Shown here in pieces: positions 52,233 to 60,882 of a stretch of 64,000 nucleotides of DNA (positions within the stretch are counted from its first letter, which is position 1; each line of letters opens with the position of its first letter). A program made the translations under genes and the position numbers. The stretch is from JAWWPY01 sp963822825 (GTDB lineage Bacteria > Actinomycetota > Actinomycetes > Streptosporangiales > Streptosporangiaceae): NCBI GenBank assembly GCA_963822825.1, contig CAWGIW010000005.1, forward strand, positions 124,001 through 188,000. The letters are read 5' to 3'. Below the pieces are notes generated by a model, which was not told the origin of the DNA, searched no databases, and saw only the letters and a program-made list of their open reading frames with translations.

Positions 52233-53634
52233 ATGACGCGCCCCGGCTTTCCGCAAGCCGCGATGAGCGGCAACAGGCGGCGTTTTGGACCGCCCCGGCC
52301 AGGGCCCGCTTTGCGGCTGCGCGCCACGGCGGCGGGGATGACCGCGGTGGCCCTGCTCCCCGCAGTTGCCGGGTGCGGCACGGCAACGGGCAGCGGCGCA
52401 GCGCCGGCGACGGGCAGCCCTTCTGGGGCCGTGGTGGTTAACTGCCTGGCCCGGTCGCTGTGTTACACGCCCCGGCAGGTCCGGGTTGCCTACGGAATCC
52501 AGCCGCTGCTGGACCGCGGGATCACCGGCCGCGGGCAGACCGTCGTGCTGCTGGAATTCCCCCCTGCGGAGGCAGGATCGCCGCCGGCAGTGACCGACAT
52601 CCGGCAAGACCTGGCGCGATTCGACACCGCGTTCGGCCTGCCTGCCGCGCGACTGCAGGCCGTGAATACCCTCGCGCACGCGGCATCGCCCTGGCTGGCG
52701 ACCGCTGAGGAAGTGGCGGACACCGAGATCGTGCACGCGGTCGCCCCTGACGCCGCCATCCGCGAGATCCTGATCCCGTCACCGTACACGGCCAGCCCCG
52801 GGAAGGCGGGCGCGGCCGTCGCCGCCGCCCTGCGGCTCGGCCTCACGCAGGGAGGCGTGATCGAGCTCAGCGCCGACGAGGGAGAGCAATGCTTCACACC
52901 AGCCTGAGGCGGCCCAGGTGAACGTCGCTCTGCAGGCCGCGCAGCACGACCGCGTGAGCGTGGTCATGTCGTCGGGTGATTACGGCGCGGCCATCAACCA
53001 TTGCCGCGGTGCCAGGATAGCTGCCGCCTACGTCAAGGGGGTGAACCTTCCGGGCTCGGACCCGCTCACGCTGGCGGTCGGCGGCACCAGCCTGCAGGCC
53101 AGCCGGGCAACCGGCGCCTACATCGGCGAGACTGCGTGGAATCACCCTCCCTCGGCGCCGGAAGGGATCTCTCAGGCCTCCAGCGGCGGCTTCAGCCTGC
53201 TGTTCCCCCGGCCCGGCTATCAGGACGGCACCCCTGGCATCGGGGCCACCCGGGGCGTGCCCGACGTGGCCGCCGACGCTGACTCCCGTACCGGTATGGC
53301 CCTCGCCATCAGCGACGGCGGCCAGGACTACGGCCTTACCGGGATCGGCGGGACCAGCGTCGCCGCCCCGCTGTGGGCCGCCGTCATCACCCTGGCCGAC
53401 CAGTACGCCGGACGGCACCTCGGCTTCGTCAACCCCGGCCTCTACCAGATCGGCCGCAGCGACCACTACCACCAGGCGTTCCACGACGTGACCACGGGCA
53501 CCAGCACCGTGACGTTCCCCGGCCAGGCCATCACCGGCTACCAGGCCGGACCCGGCTGGGACCCGGTCACCGGCTGGGGAAGCCCCAACGCGCAGGCGCT
53601 CGTCCCCCTGCTCGCCCGCTACGCCAGCCCATGA
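52233..53634 (+). CDS. S53-family peptidase, probable lipoprotein (one frame break)
   Basis: About 466 residues. N-terminal signal with lipobox-like LPAVAGC near residue 50, so probably membrane-anchored. Catalytic domain: YGIQPLLDRGITGRGQTVVLLEFP, ATAEEVADTEIVHAVAPDA (Glu/Asp), VSVVMSSGDYGA, LTLAVGGTSL, GIGGTSVAAPLWAAVITLA (serine), HDVTTGTSTV and GPGWDPVTGWGSPN (calcium site). A one-base insertion near 52903 breaks the frame at CFTPA; the rest continues in another frame. Second S53 enzyme within 6 kb, only moderately similar to the first. Confidence 0.9.
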
Positions 53635-53681
53635 CCCGGCCGACGGGACTGATCTCGCCTGCCGGGACCGCAGACTCAAGG

Positions 53682-53691
53682 AAGGAGGTGA
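53682..53691 (+). promoter_or_regulatory. Perfect Shine-Dalgarno before the small peptide gene
   Basis: AAGGAGGTGA matches the 16S rRNA 3' end along ten bases and lies five bases from the ATG at 53697. It is the strongest ribosome-binding site in the window. Confidence 0.85.
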
Positions 53692-53696
53692 CGTCC

Positions 53697-53795
53697 ATGG
53701 CACCGGGCCAGAACAGGCTGAACGCAGGAAACAACCCCATCCTCAGAATCCTGATCATCTACCTCATCAAGCGAATCCGCCAGCGCCGCCGTTGA
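53697..53795 (+). CDS. Small cationic amphipathic peptide (32 residues)
   Basis: MAPGQNRLNAGNNPILRILI is followed by a hydrophobic/basic end (IYLIKRIRQRRR): ten uncharged-polar residues, an isoleucine/leucine core of about 11 residues, then six arginines/lysines. No match to a known family that I can recall. The perfect ribosome-binding site and a location 60 bases after the S53 peptidase argue that it is real. It may be a membrane-active peptide, a toxin-like peptide or a substrate/regulator of the protease; no signal-peptidase site is evident. Confidence 0.65.
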   Translation: MAPGQNRLNAGNNPILRILIIYLIKRIRQRRR

Positions 53796-53868
53796 CGCGC
53801 GGTGCCCGGCGAGACCACGGCGCGTTTGTTCTGGTCCGCAGGATCCCGGGGACTCCAGCTCAAATTAA

Positions 53869-53884
53869 TAAGAAAGTTTCCTTA
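53869..53884 (+). promoter_or_regulatory. AT-rich imperfect palindrome upstream of chitinase
   Basis: TAAGAAAGTTTCCTTA, two mismatches per eight-base half, in an AT-rich stretch (53860-53892) that contrasts with its surroundings, about 115 bases before the chitinase start. Candidate operator/promoter for the secreted hydrolase. Confidence 0.5.
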
Positions 53885-53996
53885 TAGTAAGCCTTGACCG
53901 CCCGGCCTCCGGACATACAAACAGACAACAACACTGATTTACCGGCTCATGCGAGGCACCAGACCGCCTCAGTTCCTCTCCCCCTCTGGAGGGTCC

Positions 53997-55292
53997 ATGC
54001 AGGTTGGAAGACGGATTCTGCGCACAGCGCTCATCGCTGGCTCGGCGCTCGGGCTAACAACCGGCGGCTCGATCCTCGCACTGGCCTCCGGGCCAGCCGC
54101 GCAGGCATCCACCGCATGCGCCGCGGCGTGGAGTTCCACCACTGTCTATACCGCCAACGAGCAGGCCAGCGAGAACGGGATCAACTACACCGCCAACTGG
54201 TGGACTCAGGGTAACGACCCGGCGACCAACAACGGCGGAAGCGGCTCGGGAGAGCCGTGGACATCGGACGGCTCCTGCACTGGCGGCTCGGGGTCGGGAT
54301 CAGGCTCGGGATCGGGCTCAGGGTCAGGGACCGGCTCGGTCAGCGGCCTGCTCTTCAGCCCGTACAAGGACGTCACCATCAACATGAACTGGAACACCGA
54401 CGAGATGCAGTCGGCCGTGGAAGGGAGCGACCTGCCGGTGGTGGGGTCCGGCAGCCTGGTGTCGAATTACATTCCGAAGCTGCCTGCGATCACGCTCGCG
54501 TTCACTACCGGAGCCTGCGGCAGCGAGAACTGGGGTGGTGTCCCGGGTGCCAGCTTCGCGTCCGAGAACGTTCCGCAACTCCACGCTGCCGGCCTGAATT
54601 ACGTTGTCTCGACCGGTGGTGAGGCCGGGACCTTCACCTGCGACTCGACGGCTGGCATGGATGCGTTCATCGCTCGCTACGCCAGCCCGAACCTGGTCGG
54701 CATTGACTTCGACATCGAAGGCGGCCAGACCGAGCCGGAGATCCAAGATCTGGTCAGCGCGGCGGCGGGAGCGCAGTCGCAGTACCCGAGCCTGCAGTTC
54801 TCGTTCACGCTCGCCACGCTGGGATCATCCGATGGCAGCTACGACAGTGTGAACTCGCTCGGCAACGAGGTCGTCGAGGCGGTGCTCGGCTCCAGCCTGA
54901 AGAACTACGTCATCAACCTGATGACCATGGACTACGGCAACGCGTCCAGCAGCGTCTGCGTCGTTGTCTCCGGCAGCTGCGAGATGGCGCAGTCGGCGAT
55001 CCAGGCGGTGAAGAACCTCGAGCACACCTACGGAATCCCGGCGAGCAAGATCGCCGTCACCCCGATGATCGGCATGAACGATGCCACAACCGAGACCTTC
55101 ACTGCCTCTGACGTGGACACGCTGACGACATACGCGGTCGACAACGGCCTGGCCGGTCTGCATATCTGGTCACTGGACCGGGACACGCCCTGCGCCACGA
55201 CCACGACGTACGCGTCCCCCACCTGCAACTCGATTTCCGGCACGACACCACTGGAGTACACCGACAGGTTCCTGAGCGACCTCGGGGACTGA
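53997..55292 (+). CDS. GH18 chitinase with CBM5/12 chitin-binding module
   Basis: A 431-residue secreted enzyme hydrolysing chitin. Signal sequence to about residue 38 (ALIAGSALGLTTGGSILALASGPAAQA). A CBM5/12 module: CAAAWSSTTVYTANEQASENG with NYTANWWTQGNDP and GEPW. A GSGSGSG linker follows, then the GH18 barrel with LVGIDFDIEGG, the DxxDxDxE catalytic motif. The acidic residue ends that motif, and MTMDYGNASS and GLHIWSLDRDTPC complete the site. The start ATG has a TGGAGGG site four bases upstream. Genomic context is exported polymer breakdown. Confidence 0.95.
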   Translation: MQVGRRILRTALIAGSALGLTTGGSILALASGPAAQASTACAAAWSSTTVYTANEQASENGINYTANWWTQGNDPATNNGGSGSGEPWTSDGSCTGGSGSGSGSGSGSGSGTGSVSGLLFSPYKDVTINMNWNTDEMQSAVEGSDLPVVGSGSLVSNYIPKLPAITLAFTTGACGSENWGGVPGASFASENVPQLHAAGLNYVVSTGGEAGTFTCDSTAGMDAFIARYASPNLVGIDFDIEGGQTEPEIQDLVSAAAGAQSQYPSLQFSFTLATLGSSDGSYDSVNSLGNEVVEAVLGSSLKNYVINLMTMDYGNASSSVCVVVSGSCEMAQSAIQAVKNLEHTYGIPASKIAVTPMIGMNDATTETFTASDVDTLTTYAVDNGLAGLHIWSLDRDTPCATTTTYASPTCNSISGTTPLEYTDRFLSDLGD

Positions 55293-55341
55293 CGGAGATC
55301 CAGGGCGGGTCGTGCACAAGCTACCGTGCGCGGCCCGCCTC

Positions 55342-55573
55342 CCTGCAGGCTGCGGTACGCGACCACACTCGCCGCGACGCGCCCTCCTGCCGCCCACCCG
55401 GCCCCTACCACCAGTGGACCCGCAAGATAGACGGCAAGACCGCCACCCGCATCCTGACCGACGACCAGCTCGCCGACTACCAGCCCTGGTTCGACAACCA
55501 CCGCCGCCTGCGCGAGTTCCTCGCCGAGCTCGAGGAACTCAGCCTCGCCATCGCCGAAGCCGACCCCCGCTGA
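55342..55573 (+). pseudogene. DUF6788-type fragment (transposon-associated)
   Basis: One frame reads GPYHQWTRKIDGKTATRILT, then DDQLADYQPWFDNHRRLREFLAELEELSL, to a TGA at 55571. This is the C-terminal part of the small DUF6788-like proteins often found beside insertion sequences. The cysteine-rich N-terminal part is missing or frame-altered. Confidence 0.6.
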
Positions 55574-55740
55574 AACCGCTAGCCAGCCAAGACAAATGTG
55601 GGGACGCAGCGCTTAACCTGTGGGCAGCCCTCCAGCCAGACCCCGTTTCCCCAGGCCAGCCCTAAACGTGAACACCTCACCCGTTTGACGTTCCCCTGAC
55701 CTGGGCATTCGCCCGTCCGCTACCTGGCTGATGATCTCAT

Positions 55741-55914
55741 GTGGGGCCGGGTTGGGGCCCGCATGGGGCTGTCGCCCTCGGCGGGCACCTGGCACGCCGC
55801 GAGATCACCGCGATCCTGCGCGAGCTGTTGACCAGGGTGCCCGCCATCCGCGCCGCCGGCGAGCCTGACTACCTGCGCGTGGCCTCGTTGGATGTGGTTG
55901 TGATGCCGTTGGGA
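55741..55914 (+). pseudogene. Cytochrome P450 C-terminal remnant
   Basis: GWGPHGAVALGGHLARREITAILRELLTRVPAIRAAGEPDYL and VVVMPL align with the end of actinobacterial P450s (GPHxCLGxHLARREI...). The heme cysteine is lost and two residues are inserted at the heme loop. No other P450 sequence lies upstream. Confidence 0.7.
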
Positions 55915-55964
55915 AACAGCGGGTCCCCGCGTTGCTGTCATCCGTGCCATGGTTGCCGGGCGGT

Positions 55965-57035
55965 TCAGGTCGCCCGGCGGCGGACCAGCCAGACGGTCGC
56001 GGCGATGAGCAGCACTGACAGTGCGAGCAGCCAGCCGCCCTCGATCCCCTGGAAGGGCCAGAACCGGCTGCCCGGCTGGTACCTCGTCCAATACGTGTAT
56101 CCGTGCTGGGTGAGGTATTGCTCCGCGTTAAGGAGCGTCGGCAGCTTGTACAGGTGGACCTGATCGGGCGGCACCGCGGGCATGAGCCGCTGGAAAACGG
56201 GATCCATGACCTGGCGTATCGTGGACTGGCTGAGCATCGTGCCGCCCTTGGTCCACCACCGGCTGATGATCCACGCGGAGCTGGGCACGTTCAGGTTGGT
56301 GGTGACCAGCGGCGTCAGGTAGTGCTCGCGCAGGAACAGGCCGGCGGCGAAGGCGAGCCCGGCGTAGACGGCCAGGGTGGCGGCGATCGCGGGGACGACC
56401 CGGCGGATGAGCATGCCGGCCAGGGCGCCGATCGCGAAGGCGGCCAGCGTCCAGGCGGGGAACGCGACCTCGCGCAGGTCGAACAGGCCGGTATTGAACA
56501 GGGACGTCTCGGACAGGCCCAGAGCCTGGTGGCCCGTGGCGAAGTACGGCTGGTAGTACCAGGACAACAGCGCGCCGAAGGCGCCGGTGGCGGCCGTCAC
56601 CGCGATCGCCAGCGGCACCAGCTTGCCGAGCGTCCAGCGCCACCGGCCGAAGCCCTGGGTCCAGGCGTACCGGTAGGTGCCGGTCTCCAGCTCCCGGGCC
56701 AGCACCGGCGCCCCGACGAACGCCCCGATCAGCACGGGCAGCGCCTGCATCATGACGCCATTGGCCAGGAAGCCGTCCATGCCATTGAACGTGTTGACCA
56801 GGTCTTGGCAGGCAGGTGAGCTTGCCGGGTGGCAGGCGATCGCGGCGGCGTAGGCGTGGTGCAACTGCAGGCCGACTATCCACAGGTAGACGGCCACCGC
56901 GCCCAGCAGCGTGACGACGCCGACTAGCGCGAAGCGGTGCTGCCGCCAGGTGACCCCGGCCATCCGCCGCCACGGCACCGGCCGCAGGCTGGCGTCGCCC
57001 TCCTCCGGGCGGGCCGGTATGGTCAGCGCGGTCAT
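55965..57035 (-). CDS. ABC-2-type transporter permease
   Basis: A 356-residue membrane subunit with six hydrophobic segments (for example FALVGVVTLLGAVAVYLWIVGL, GVMMQALPVLIGAFVGAPVLA, LAIAVTAATGAFGALLSWYY, AIAATLAVYAGLAFAAGLFL, GWLLALSVLLIAATVWLV). RELETGTYRYAWTQGFGRWRW is a conserved coupling/loop element of this family. The ATG overlaps the ATPase stop (ATGA). Substrate unknown; such pairs often export antibiotics, peptides or lipids. Confidence 0.9.
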   Translation of the reverse strand: MTALTIPARPEEGDASLRPVPWRRMAGVTWRQHRFALVGVVTLLGAVAVYLWIVGLQLHHAYAAAIACHPASSPACQDLVNTFNGMDGFLANGVMMQALPVLIGAFVGAPVLARELETGTYRYAWTQGFGRWRWTLGKLVPLAIAVTAATGAFGALLSWYYQPYFATGHQALGLSETSLFNTGLFDLREVAFPAWTLAAFAIGALAGMLIRRVVPAIAATLAVYAGLAFAAGLFLREHYLTPLVTTNLNVPSSAWIISRWWTKGGTMLSQSTIRQVMDPVFQRLMPAVPPDQVHLYKLPTLLNAEQYLTQHGYTYWTRYQPGSRFWPFQGIEGGWLLALSVLLIAATVWLVRRRAT

Positions 57036-57943
57036 TTCGTCACCTCCGACTTCTCGGTGCCCCGGTCGCGGCCCGGGCCGTGCAGCGCCACGGCGCCGGG
57101 TTCGCGCAGGTAGGCCAAGGCGAGTTCTTCCAGGCTGGCCGCTCGCGCCGTCCAGCCCGGCGGGACCGGGTCGTCGGCGGTGGCCTGGACCAGCAGACGG
57201 GCCTGGGCCTCGGCGCGGCCGGCGTGCACCACCGGCCGTCCGGCATACTGGTCGACCTCGGCGGCCGGGCCGGTCAGCAGGCGATGGCTGGCGAGCAGGG
57301 CATCGACCTCGCCGGCCAGCTGCACCCGGCCCCGGGACAGCAGGATCAGGTAACCGGCCACCCGTTCGAGCTCGGCGAGCACGTGCGAGGACAGCAGCAC
57401 CGACACGCCGTCGGCGACCATCGCCGTCATCACCGTGGCCATGAAGTCGTGCCGGGCGACCGGGTCGAGCATCGCCACCGGCTCATCCAGCACCAGCAGC
57501 CTCGGCCGGCGGGCCAGCGCCAGGGTCAGCGCGAGCTGCGCCTGCTGCCCGCCGGACAGCTTCCCGGCCCTCCGCTTCGGCGGGATGCCGAGCTCGTCCA
57601 GCCGGGTCTGCGCGTAGAACTGGTCGAAGCGCCGGTTCAGGTTGCGGGTCACGTACAGCATGTCCGCGACCGACAGGTTCTTGTACAGCGGTGTGTCCTG
57701 GGCGACGAACGCGATGCCGTCCAGCGCGGCCGGCGACCCGGCGGGCCGGCCGCCGAGCACGGTCACACCGCCCGCGGACGGCGCTGACAGGCCGACCGCC
57801 AGGTTCAGCAGCGTGGACTTGCCGGCGCCGTTCGGGCCGACCAGCGCGGCCACGTGCCCGTCCGGGATCGCGAGCGTGCACTCGCGCAGCGCCCAGGTGC
57901 GGCCGTAGCGCTTGCTCAGGCCGCTGGTCTCGATGACGTTCAT
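57032..57943 (-). CDS. ABC transporter ATP-binding protein
   Basis: A 303-residue ATPase: Walker A LVGPNGAGKSTLLNL, Q-loop FVAQDTPLYKNLS, signature KLSGGQQAQLAL, Walker B PRLLVLDEPVAMLDP, switch VLLSSHVLAELERVAGYLILL. The C-terminal 80 residues resemble the regulatory tail of drug-exporter ATPases (DrrA-like). It is second in a leader ORF / ATPase / permease operon, starting inside an ATGA overlap with the leader. Confidence 0.95.
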   Translation of the reverse strand: MNVIETSGLSKRYGRTWALRECTLAIPDGHVAALVGPNGAGKSTLLNLAVGLSAPSAGGVTVLGGRPAGSPAALDGIAFVAQDTPLYKNLSVADMLYVTRNLNRRFDQFYAQTRLDELGIPPKRRAGKLSGGQQAQLALTLALARRPRLLVLDEPVAMLDPVARHDFMATVMTAMVADGVSVLLSSHVLAELERVAGYLILLSRGRVQLAGEVDALLASHRLLTGPAAEVDQYAGRPVVHAGRAEAQARLLVQATADDPVPPGWTARAASLEELALAYLREPGAVALHGPGRDRGTEKSEVTK

Positions 57944-58020
57944 GCGACGTCCTCCGTTTCGGCGCTCGCCGCGCCGCCCCGGGTACGCGACCCGTTGCGG
58001 CGTTTATGGATAGTGGGCAT
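57940..58020 (-). CDS. 26-codon leader ORF coupled to the ABC ATPase
   Basis: MPTIHKRRNGSRTRGGAASA plus six residues (ETEDVA). GAGGAGGAA lies six bases before the ATG and the stop TGA overlaps the ATPase ATG. Basic at the N-terminus, acidic at the end. It occupies the position usually taken by a GntR-type regulator in such operons. It may act only as a translational leader, or be a signalling/sensing peptide. Confidence 0.6.
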   Translation of the reverse strand: MPTIHKRRNGSRTRGGAASAETEDVA

Positions 58021-58228
58021 CGGTGTTCCTCCTCACGGCCGGGCGCCGTGCCCGGTCACCCGCAGGCATACGCCGCCAGGCGTCACACCGACATCACGCG
58101 CGGCGCCGTTCCCGGCCGAGGTCCGGCACCCGCCGCCGGGCGAAAGGCCAGGTCGCGTGCTGGCGGCTGGGACAGCTGGCCGGCGTTATGTGATGTCCGC
58201 GTGATGCCCGGCAGGGCATCATGGCCCC

Positions 58229-58882
58229 ATGCGGGTGCTGGTGGTCGAGGATCAGGCCGAGCTGGCGGACGACATCGCCGACGGCCTTCGTGACCAGGGC
58301 ATCGGCTCGGATGTGGCCTATGACGGGCCGACCGGCATCGAGAAGGCCCTGATGAACTCCTATGACGTGGTGATCCTGGACCGGGACCTGCCCAAAGTCC
58401 ACGGCGACGCGGTCTGCGCCACGCTGGTCGGGTCCCGCTCGGCGGCGCGCATCCTGATGCTGACCGCGGCCGCCACGGTCGGCGACCGGGTGCAGGGCCT
58501 CAACCTCGGCGCCGACGACTACCTGGGCAAGCCGTTCGCGTTCGAGGAGCTTGTCGCGAGGGTCCGGTCGCTGGCCCGGCGCGTCCCGGCCGCCGCCCCG
58601 GTGATCGTGCGCGGCGACATCGTGTTCGACCGGGGCCGCCGCCGGGTCAGCCGGGCGGCCCGGCCGCTGTCACTCACCCGCAAGGAGATGGGGATCCTCG
58701 AGGAGCTCCTAGTCGCCGACGGGGGCGTGGTCAGCACCGAGGACCTGCTGGAGCGGGTCTGGGATGAGAACGCCGACCCGTTCACCCGCACGGTCACGGT
58801 GACGATCGGCCGGCTGCGGCGCAAACTCGGCGAGCCCGACCCGATCGACACCGTGGTCGGCAGCGGCTACCGGCTCCCATGA
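58229..58882 (+). CDS. OmpR-family response regulator
   Basis: A 217-residue regulator. Receiver VLVVEDQAELADDIADGLRDQG, YDVVILDRDLPKVHGD (phospho-aspartate), LGADDYLGKPFAFEELVARV (lysine); winged helix VFDRGRRRVSRAARPLSLTRKEMGIL to DTVVGSGYRLP. The TGA overlaps the kinase ATG (ATGA). Divergent from the ABC operon, which it may control. Confidence 0.95.
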   Translation: MRVLVVEDQAELADDIADGLRDQGIGSDVAYDGPTGIEKALMNSYDVVILDRDLPKVHGDAVCATLVGSRSAARILMLTAAATVGDRVQGLNLGADDYLGKPFAFEELVARVRSLARRVPAAAPVIVRGDIVFDRGRRRVSRAARPLSLTRKEMGILEELLVADGGVVSTEDLLERVWDENADPFTRTVTVTIGRLRRKLGEPDPIDTVVGSGYRLP

Positions 58883-60174
58883 AGGGGGAAGGGGAGGTGG
58901 GCGGGGTGCGCGCGCTGCTGCGCCCGGGCCGCCGGCTCTGGCCGCAGAAGGTCAGGACCCGGCTCACGCTCCTCTACGCCACGCTGTTCTTCGCCGCCGG
59001 GTCCGCGCTGCTCGGGCTCACCTACGGGCTGGTCGCCAGCAGCCTTCCCACGCGGCCCCCCGCGGCCGCGACGATCAGCAGTCAGGAACTGAGCACCCTG
59101 ATCCATGAGTGCAAGTCGGCGGGCGTCACGCTAAAGGGCAAGCACCTGGTCCCTATCCCGTCACCGCTTCTGCCCGCATGCAAGCAGGCGGAGGCGGCCT
59201 ACAACGTCGGCACCGCCGCGGGCCTGCAGGCGCAGCGCCAGCGCGCGCTGACTGACCTGCTGGTGTTCTCGCTCGTCGGCCTCGGAGTCATGACGGCCGC
59301 GTCGGGCGGCCTGGGCTGGTTCATGTCCGGCCGCGTGCTCCGCCCGGTGCGGGTGATCACCGAGACCGCCCGCCGGGCGTCCGAGCGGCACCTCGGCGAG
59401 CGGCTGGCGCTGACCGGGGCCAAGGACGAGCTCAAGGAGCTGGCCGACACCTTCGACGACATGCTCGAACGCCTGGACGCGGCGTTCGCCACCCAGCGCC
59501 GGTTCGTCGCCAATGCCTCGCACGAGCTGCGGACGCCGCTGACCGTGATGCGCACGGCGATCGACGTGACCCTGGCCAAGCCGTCCCCGACGGCGCGGCA
59601 GCTCATGGACATGGCGGTGCGCGTCCAGCGCTCGATCGACCGGGCCGAGACCATGGTCGAGGCGCTGCTCACCCTGGCCGTGAGCGACCAGGGCAAACTC
59701 ACCACCGAGTTCTCCGACCTGGCCACCTGGGCCGAGGACGCGATCGACGCCGCCGCTCCCGAGATCGAACGCCTGGACCTGCGGGTCGACGCGTTGCTTG
59801 ACGCGGCCGAGACAACCGGAGACCCGCAGCTGCTGGAGCGGATGATCTGGAACCTGGTCGACAACGCCGTCCGGCACAACGAGCCCGGCGGCTGGATCAA
59901 GCTGCGCACCGGCAGCAGGGACGCGGCCGTGTACCTCGAGATCGCCAACAGCGGGCAGTTCATCCCGGACGACGCTGTGCCCTCGCTGTTCGAGCCCTTC
60001 CGGCGCATGGAGGCCCGGACCGGCGTGCGCGACGGCGTCGGGCTCGGCCTGTCCATCGCCCAATCCGTGGTCACCGCCCACCGCGCGACCGTCACCGCCC
60101 GCAGCCAGCCTGCCGGCGGCCTCGACATCTCGGTCGTGATCCCCCGTGACCTGGCCGCCGAATCGCAGCCGTGA
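58879..60174 (+). CDS. Sensor histidine kinase
   Basis: A 431-residue membrane kinase. TM1 near residues 30-55 (LTLLYATLFFAAGSALLGLTYGLV), short extracytoplasmic part, TM2 LLVFSLVGLGVMTAASGGLGWFM, HAMP, H-box FVANASHELRTPLTVMRTAIDVTLAKP, N-box LVDNAVRHNEPGGW, G-boxes VGLGLSIAQSVVTAHR. Receptor part about 75 residues, likely a small-molecule or membrane-stress sensor. Co-translated with the regulator upstream. Confidence 0.95.
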   Translation: MKGEGEVGGVRALLRPGRRLWPQKVRTRLTLLYATLFFAAGSALLGLTYGLVASSLPTRPPAAATISSQELSTLIHECKSAGVTLKGKHLVPIPSPLLPACKQAEAAYNVGTAAGLQAQRQRALTDLLVFSLVGLGVMTAASGGLGWFMSGRVLRPVRVITETARRASERHLGERLALTGAKDELKELADTFDDMLERLDAAFATQRRFVANASHELRTPLTVMRTAIDVTLAKPSPTARQLMDMAVRVQRSIDRAETMVEALLTLAVSDQGKLTTEFSDLATWAEDAIDAAAPEIERLDLRVDALLDAAETTGDPQLLERMIWNLVDNAVRHNEPGGWIKLRTGSRDAAVYLEIANSGQFIPDDAVPSLFEPFRRMEARTGVRDGVGLGLSIAQSVVTAHRATVTARSQPAGGLDISVVIPRDLAAESQP

Positions 60175-60337
60175 GCGCGGCGCGGCACGCGAAACCGGCC
60201 CACGGTGGGACCGCTTGCCACCAAGATCTTGTGGATGCCGCCGGCTTAACCTGTGGGCGAACCGCAGACCCGCAAGCCTTGCGGGCGCGGGCGGCCTTCG
60301 GTTGGGCGACGCCGGGCGCTGAGTCCATCCCAGATAG

Positions 60338-60371
60338 CCGGACCACCAGGAACGTTGTCCTGGTGGTCCGG
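60338..60371. terminator. 14-bp perfect hairpin between convergent genes
   Basis: CCGGACCACCAGGA-ACGTTG-TCCTGGTGGTCCGG lies between the kinase (+) and SRPBCC (-) stop codons. A clear bidirectional terminator candidate. Confidence 0.8.
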
Positions 60372-60387
60372 TGAGGTGCAGGCGTGG

Positions 60388-60882
60388 TCAGCGGAGTGAC
60401 GTGGCGACCTGTTCGAGGAGGGTCAGCGCGTCTTGCAGGCCGTCTTCCATGCCGGAGTTGATGTGGGCGTCGCGGTCTTGCTGGCTGGTGTGCTCGACGA
60501 GGATCGTGACGGTGGTGCGCCCGTTTTCTTCGGTGAAGGTGACCGTGCTCACCGCCTCCGCACCGGGGGCGCCTTCGTAGATCTCGGTCGAGACGATCCG
60601 CTCGCCGGGGATGATCTCGCGGTACTCGCCGTGGAAGGCGACCTCGAACCCGCCACGGGCGGTCATCACGTAGCGCCACGTACCGCCGGGACGCAGGTCA
60701 ACCTCGATGCTGGTGATCTCGCCCCGGTTCGCGTGCCACCAGCGCCCGATGAGCTCTGGGGTGGTCCACGCCTTAAAGACCAGGTGGCGGGGGGCGTTGA
60801 ACTGCCGGGTGATCAGGACCTGGGTGTCCGCCGGGAGCGTTACCACCGCCGTCCCGCTACTCGCCACTGCTGCCATCTCCAT
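60388..60882 (-). CDS. SRPBCC (AHSA1-like) domain protein
   Basis: A 164-residue START-like protein: VLITRQFNAPRHLVFKAWTTPELIGRWWHANRGEITSIEVDLRPGGTWRYVM, FHGEYREIIPGERIVSTEIYEG, STVTFTEENGRTTVTILVEH, MEDGLQDALTLLEQVATSL. Proteins of this kind are normally encoded after an ArsR-family repressor and bind hydrophobic ligands. The start overlaps the end of the ArsR fragment gene by 26 bases, so they are coupled. Confidence 0.95.
   Translation of the reverse strand: MEMAAVASSGTAVVTLPADTQVLITRQFNAPRHLVFKAWTTPELIGRWWHANRGEITSIEVDLRPGGTWRYVMTARGGFEVAFHGEYREIIPGERIVSTEIYEGAPGAEAVSTVTFTEENGRTTVTILVEHTSQQDRDAHINSGMEDGLQDALTLLEQVATSLR

Noticed and set aside
55605..60260. Shared 15-mer GCTTAACCTGTGGGC at about 55612 and 60245 as a possible insertion-sequence end
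   Set aside because: Too short, same orientation, with no flanking inverted repeats or duplicated targets visible.
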